DNA of 64,000 bases, from NCBI RefSeq assembly GCF_900143515.1, contig NZ_FSQT01000002.1:869501-933500 (forward strand), given 5' to 3'. The position numbers and the translations under genes are program-made. Source of the DNA: Micromonospora cremea (GTDB lineage Bacteria > Actinomycetota > Actinomycetes > Mycobacteriales > Micromonosporaceae). Shown here one piece after another: positions 60,104 to 64,000 of the stretch. The notes under the pieces were generated by a model, which did not search any database, was not told where the DNA came from, and saw nothing but the letters and a program-made list of their open reading frames with translations. Numbering within the stretch: the stretch's first letter is position 1; each line of letters starts with the position of its first letter.

Positions 60104-60253
60104 CTAGACCACCTGGTAGCTGTCGTCGTACGCCCACTGGCACGGTTCCACCTGCCGGGCCTCGGCGATCTCGCGGTGCTGCAACCGCTTCAGCTCGGCC
60201 AGGTCCGCCGCGCCGAAGACGTCCGACAGCCGGAGCGCGGAGCTGCCCTGCGA
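60104..60253 (-). pseudogene. In-frame coding fragment downstream of xylB
   Basis: Directly after the xylB TGA, in the same frame, about 49 codons continue (SSALRLSDVFGAADLAELKR ... EPCQWAYDDSYQVV) and end in TAG at 60104-60106. The third positions are strongly G/C as in real genes, yet there is no start codon. It is either the 3' remnant of a lost gene or, if the stop is read through, an extension of XylB. I do not recognise the sequence. Confidence 0.45.
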
Positions 60254-61684
60254 TCAGCGCCGGTCCAGGACCAATCCCCGGGCGGCGGCGTACTGGTCAC
60301 GGACGGCAGGAACGGGCTCGGCGGCGTACTCCTCGGTGCCCTGGACCGTCCACCGCGGGGGCGCGTCACCGCCGAGGGCGACCCAGGCGGCCTGCCGGGC
60401 GGCGCCGTCGGCGACGTACTCCCCGGCCGGCGGGACGACCACCGGGCAGCCGAAGACCTGCGGCGCGATCCGGCGTACCGCGGCCGACCGGGCCCCGCCG
60501 CCGACCAGGATGACCCGGCGGACGGTGGCGCCCTGCGCGGTCAACGCGTCCAGGCCGTCGGCGAGTGCGCAGAGCATGCCCTCCACGGCGGCCCGCGCCA
60601 GGTGCGCGGGGGTCGAGGTGCGCAGGGTCAGCCCGTGCACCGCGCCGGTGGCCAGCGGGCGGTTCGGCGTCCGCTCCCCCTCCAGGTACGGCACCATCAC
60701 CAGTCCGTCCGCCCCGGCCGGCGCGGAGAGCGCCAACTCGGCCAGCTCGTCAAGACCGACCCCAAGCATCGCGGCGGCGGCGTCTAGCACCCGGGCGGCG
60801 TTGAGCGTGCAGACCAGCGGCAGGAACCGGCCGGCCGCGTCGGCGAAGCCGGCCACCGCGCCGCTCTCGTCGGCCGCCGCCACGTCGGCGACGCTGAACA
60901 CCGTGCCGGAGGTGCCGATCGAGACGACCACGTCACCCGGACCGGCACCGACGCCGAGCGCGGCAGCGGCGTTGTCCCCGGTGCCCGCGCCGAGCAGCGC
61001 GCCGCCCGGCCCACCCAGCTCCCCGGCCGACAGCGTGCCGGCCGACTCGGCCGGCCCGAGCACCTCGGGCACCGCCAGCCGCCGGCCGAAGGCCCGCTCC
61101 AGCAGGTCCAGCCGGTAGCCGCCGGTCGCCGGCGACCAGTAGCCGGTGCCGCTGGCGTCACCTCGGTCGGTCCGCAGCGCGGCCAGCCCCGGCGCGCCGG
61201 CCAGCCGCCAGGTCAGCCAGTCGTGCGGCAGGCAGACGGCGGCCACCCGGGCCGCCAGCTCCGGCTCGTGCCGGGCCAGCCAGCGCAGCTTGGTGATGGT
61301 GAAACTGGCCACCGGAACGCTGCCGGTGGCGTCGGCCCAGAACCGGCGCCCCGCCGCGCCGCCGCCCGCCTCCTCGACCAGATCGGCGGCGGCGTCGGCG
61401 GAGCGGGTGTCGTTCCACAGCAGCGCCGGCCGGACCACCCGGCCGTCCTCGTCGAGGCAGACCATGCCGTGCTGCTGGCCGGCGACGGAGACCGCCGCCA
61501 CGTCGGCCAGCCCGCCGGCCTGGTCGGCGGCGCTGCGCAGCGCCTGCCACCAGGCTTCCGGGTCGACCTCGGTGCCGTCCGGGTGCGGAGCCCGGCCCTG
61601 CCGGAGCAGGGCACCGGTCTCCGCGTCCCGGATCACGACCTTGCAGGACTGGGTGGACGAGTCAACGCCTGCGACCAGCGGCAT
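60254..61684 (-). CDS. xylB: Xylulokinase
   Basis: A 476-aa FGGY-family kinase that phosphorylates D-xylulose with ATP. The N-terminal domain shows [30 protein letters not shown], and PHDWLTWRL with the catalytic Asp; the C-terminal domain shows [37 protein letters not shown] and [22 protein letters not shown] 61684. It lies 8 nt downstream of xylA, so the two are one operon. Length is normal. Confidence 0.93.
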   Translation of the reverse strand: MPLVAGVDSSTQSCKVVIRDAETGALLRQGRAPHPDGTEVDPEAWWQALRSAADQAGGLADVAAVSVAGQQHGMVCLDEDGRVVRPALLWNDTRSADAAADLVEEAGGGAAGRRFWADATGSVPVASFTITKLRWLARHEPELAARVAAVCLPHDWLTWRLAGAPGLAALRTDRGDASGTGYWSPATGGYRLDLLERAFGRRLAVPEVLGPAESAGTLSAGELGGPGGALLGAGTGDNAAAALGVGAGPGDVVVSIGTSGTVFSVADVAAADESGAVAGFADAAGRFLPLVCTLNAARVLDAAAAMLGVGLDELAELALSAPAGADGLVMVPYLEGERTPNRPLATGAVHGLTLRTSTPAHLARAAVEGMLCALADGLDALTAQGATVRRVILVGGGARSAAVRRIAPQVFGCPVVVPPAGEYVADGAARQAAWVALGGDAPPRWTVQGTEEYAAEPVPAVRDQYAAARGLVLDRR

Positions 61685-61692
61685 GGCGGGCC

Positions 61693-62880
61693 TCAGCGGG
61701 CGCCGAGCAGGTGCTCGACGGCAAGCTGGTTGAGCCGGACGAAGCCGAAGCCCCGGGCGGCCACCGCGTCGACGTCGAACTCCTCGAAGGCGGACCGGTC
61801 GGCGAGCAGCTCGTCGTACCCCTCGCCCGGGCTCAATGTCGGGGTGCTCAACTCGGCGACCTTGCTGACGGCCAGCGCCTCGGCCACCTCCGGGTCGGCG
61901 CGGAACGCCGCGGCCCGCTCCTTGAGCAGCAGGTAGGTGCTCATGTTGGCGGCCGCCGACGCCCACACGCCGGCCATGTCCTCGGTCCGGGAGGGCTTGT
62001 AGTCGAAGTGCCGGGGGCCGTCGTAGGTCGGCCCACCGTCCGGGCCGCCGTTCTCCAGCAGGTCCACCAGGGCGAACGCGTTGAGCAGGTCGCCGTGACC
62101 GAAGACCAGGTCCTGGTCGTACTTGACGCCGCGCTGGCCGTTGAGGTCCAGGTGGAACAGCTTGCCCTGCCAGAGCGCCTGGGCGATGCCGTGGGCGTAG
62201 TTGAGCCCGGCCATCTGCTCGTGCCCGACCTCCGGGTTGAGGCCGACCAGCTCCGGGTGGGCCAGCTGGGAGATGAAGGCGAGCGCGTGCCCGACGGTCG
62301 GCAGCAGGATGTCGCCGCGCGGCTCGTTGGGCTTGGGCTCTAGCGCGAAGCGCAGGTTGTAGCCCTTGTCGATGACGTACTGGGTGAGCAGGTCGACCGC
62401 CTCGCGGTAGCGGTCCAGCGCGGCGCGGACGTCCTTGGCGACGTCGTACTCCGAGCCCTCCCGGCCGCCCCACATCACGAAGGTGCTCGCACCCAGCTCG
62501 GCGGCCAGGTCGACGTTGCGCAGCACCTTGCGCAGCGCGTAGCGGCGGACCTCGCGGTCGTTGCTGGTGAAGCCGCCGTCCTTGAAGACCGGGTGGTTGA
62601 AGAGGTTGGTGGTGACCATCGGTACCACGAGGCCGGTTTCGTCGAGGGCCTTGCGGAACCGGGCGATGTGCTGGTCGCGGGTGGCGGCGTCGACCCCGAA
62701 CGGGACCAGGTCGTCGTCGTGGAAGGTGATCCCGTACGCGCCCAGCTCGGCCAGCCGGTTGACCGCCTCGACCGGGTCCAGCTCGGGGCGGGTCGCCTCA
62801 CCGAACGGGTCGCGGGCCTGCCAGCCCACGGTCCAGAGCCCGAAGGAGAACTTGTCGGCGGGGGTGGGACGGGGTGCCAT
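61693..62880 (-). CDS. xylA: Xylose isomerase
   Basis: A 395-aa xylose isomerase that interconverts D-xylose and D-xylulose. The catalytic and metal residues match those of the Streptomyces enzyme by number: His54 ([10 protein letters not shown]), Glu181 and Lys183 ([13 protein letters not shown]). Further blocks are [15 protein letters not shown] and [10 protein letters not shown] and [15 protein letters not shown] 62880. It is transcribed divergently from the ROK regulator and followed by xylB. Confidence 0.97.
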   Translation of the reverse strand: MAPRPTPADKFSFGLWTVGWQARDPFGEATRPELDPVEAVNRLAELGAYGITFHDDDLVPFGVDAATRDQHIARFRKALDETGLVVPMVTTNLFNHPVFKDGGFTSNDREVRRYALRKVLRNVDLAAELGASTFVMWGGREGSEYDVAKDVRAALDRYREAVDLLTQYVIDKGYNLRFALEPKPNEPRGDILLPTVGHALAFISQLAHPELVGLNPEVGHEQMAGLNYAHGIAQALWQGKLFHLDLNGQRGVKYDQDLVFGHGDLLNAFALVDLLENGGPDGGPTYDGPRHFDYKPSRTEDMAGVWASAAANMSTYLLLKERAAAFRADPEVAEALAVSKVAELSTPTLSPGEGYDELLADRSAFEEFDVDAVAARGFGFVRLNQLAVEHLLGAR

Positions 62881-62913
62881 GAGGGCCTCCGGGGTGGTGT
62901 CGTCCGCTATTTG

Positions 62914-62926
62914 TTCAACGATTGAA
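62914..62926. promoter_or_regulatory. Palindromic operator between xylA and the ROK regulator
   Basis: TTCAACGATTGAA has perfect 5-bp arms around CGA and lies 34 nt upstream of xylA and 32 nt upstream of the regulator. Flanking ATTTG and TTATTTG add A/T-rich symmetry. It is the natural binding site for the XylR-type ROK protein controlling both genes. Confidence 0.75.
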
Positions 62927-62957
62927 TTATTTGCGCGACCTGTGGCACTGTCAAGGG

Positions 62958-64000
62958 GTGAGCCCCACCAACGCTCCGGCCGGCGCGGTCCGTCAGGGCA
63001 GCCTGCGCGAGCTCAACCTCGCCGTGGTGCTCGGCCGGATCGCCGCCGCCGACCGTCCACCATCCCGGGCCGACCTCGCCACGGCGACCGGCCTGACCCG
63101 GGCCACCGTGTCCGCGGTGGTCGAGGACCTGCTCGCCGGCCAACTGGTCGACGAGGCCGACCCGGCGCCCCGGGCCGGCGCCGGCCGCCCGGCCCGGGGT
63201 CTGGTGCTGGCCGACCAGGGGCCGGCCGGTCTCGGCCTGGAGATCAACGTCGACTACCTGGCCGCCTGCGTGGTGGATCTCTCCGGCCAGATCCGGCACC
63301 GCACCGTGCACCGGGCCGACCTGCGCCCGGTCGCCCCCGCCGAGGCACTCGCCCGACTGGTCGCGATGGCCGGGCAGGCCCGCGCCGACGCCGCCCGACA
63401 GGGCCTCACCCTGGCCGGGGCCGCGCTCGCCGTGCCGGGCCTGGTGGACGGCGCCGGGCTGGTCCGGCTCGCGCCGAACCTCGGTTGGCGCGACGTACCG
63501 GTGCCGGCGCTGCTCGCCGGGCACCCGCCGTTGACCGAGCAGGTGCCCGGCGTACCGGCGCTGGTGGTGGACAACGAGGCCAACCTCGCCGCGCTCGGCG
63601 AGCTGCACTCCCGCCCGCCCGGCCCGGCAAGCTTCCTGCACATCTCCGGCGAGGTCGGCATCGGCGCCGGCATCGTGCTGAACGGAGCGCTGTTCCGCGG
63701 CGTGCGTGGTTGGAGCGGTGAGATCGGGCACCTCCCGGTCCACCCACAGGGCCGACCGTGCCGCTGCGGCGGGCAGGGCTGCCTGGAGCAGTACGCCGGT
63801 CAGGAGGCGATCGTGGCCGCCGCCGGGCTGGCCCGGGCGGAACTTCCCGCGGACACCGCGACGGCGCGGTTGGCCGAGCTGGCCGAGGCCGGCGACGCGG
63901 ACGCGCTGCGGGCGCTGCACGACGCCGGGACGGCGCTCGGTGTCGCGGTGGCCGGCGTGGTCAACCTGCTGGACCTGGACACCGTCGTGCTCGGCGGCGG
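62958..64000 (+). CDS. xylR: ROK-family transcriptional regulator (XylR-like), 3' end outside window
   Basis: At least 347 residues from GTG 62958. The N-terminal winged helix ([44 protein letters not shown]) is followed by a ROK sugar-binding fold ([53 protein letters not shown]) and the zinc motif [14 protein letters not shown]. It reads out of the window near its end. Its position opposite xylA-xylB makes xylose repression the likely role. The GTG has AAGG 3 nt upstream; the message may be nearly leaderless. Confidence 0.9.
   Translation, partial: MSPTNAPAGAVRQGSLRELNLAVVLGRIAAADRPPSRADLATATGLTRATVSAVVEDLLAGQLVDEADPAPRAGAGRPARGLVLADQGPAGLGLEINVDYLAACVVDLSGQIRHRTVHRADLRPVAPAEALARLVAMAGQARADAARQGLTLAGAALAVPGLVDGAGLVRLAPNLGWRDVPVPALLAGHPPLTEQVPGVPALVVDNEANLAALGELHSRPPGPASFLHISGEVGIGAGIVLNGALFRGVRGWSGEIGHLPVHPQGRPCRCGGQGCLEQYAGQEAIVAAAGLARAELPADTATARLAELAEAGDADALRALHDAGTALGVAVAGVVNLLDLDTVVLGG

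Overview
The window comes from a high-GC actinobacterium, most likely Micromonospora or a close relative in the Micromonosporaceae. The reasons are the GC-rich coding style, frequent GTG starts, four-base GTGA/ATGA gene overlaps, actinobacterial small-protein families (DUF1360, DUF3817, GPGG-motif), F420-type flavin-fold and AlkZ-type proteins, and strong GC-rich hairpins between genes. It is ordinary chromosomal DNA with scattered accessory patches, not a single mobile element.

Layout. 1-5.4 kb: ATP-dependent DNA ligase (cut by the window edge), a small protein, a long palindromic repeat, M20 and M48 peptidases, and a PadR regulator coupled to a uridine-kinase-like gene. 5.4-9.4 kb: hydrolase, rhodanese, then cobQ-cobD. 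9.6-13.3 kb: an SSB paralogue with an apparent frameshift and two DnaA boxes upstream, an HPF-like ribosome factor, a hydrolase, and a trypsin-fold protein that seems to have lost its catalytic residues. 13.4-15.4 kb: tRNA-Arg(TCT) followed by a decayed island with integrase and GrpB remnants around one intact membrane protein. 15.4-26.2 kb: hydrolases, VOC and MBL proteins, a lipoprotein, a two-component operon (histidine kinase, kinase-like protein without an H-box, LuxR regulator), a GlxA regulator with an isochorismatase, and PlsC. 26.3-36.7 kb: glycogen-debranching-like glycosidase with an SCP2 protein, AlkZ-type, CBS and flavin-fold proteins, asd, and an M16 peptidase pair. 36.8-38.1 kb: DAHP synthase behind a leader peptide and terminator hairpin. 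38.3-44.2 kb: small proteins, NlpC/P60 hydrolase and a group 2 sigma factor. 44.6-51.1 kb: murQ with its RpiR regulator, SDR, thymidylate kinase, a nucleotidyltransferase/BON/phosphoesterase/GPGG operon, and TspO. 52-58.5 kb: an alpha-glucoside uptake operon (binding protein, two permeases, LacI regulator, GH13 glucosidase). 58.6-64 kb: MFS transporter, then xylB-xylA divergent from a ROK regulator that runs off the window.

How the parts work together. Three carbon-uptake modules each carry their own regulator and a visible palindromic operator: LacI for alpha-glucosides, ROK for xylose and RpiR for MurNAc-6-phosphate. The alpha-glucoside importer has no ATPase gene here and probably uses a shared one encoded elsewhere.

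The most striking signal is the aroG leader. A 19-codon ORF carries Tyr, Trp and Phe codons close together, followed by a terminator hairpin with a U-tract and three copies of an 11-nt segment in alternating orientation. This looks like ribosome-mediated attenuation of aromatic amino acid synthesis.
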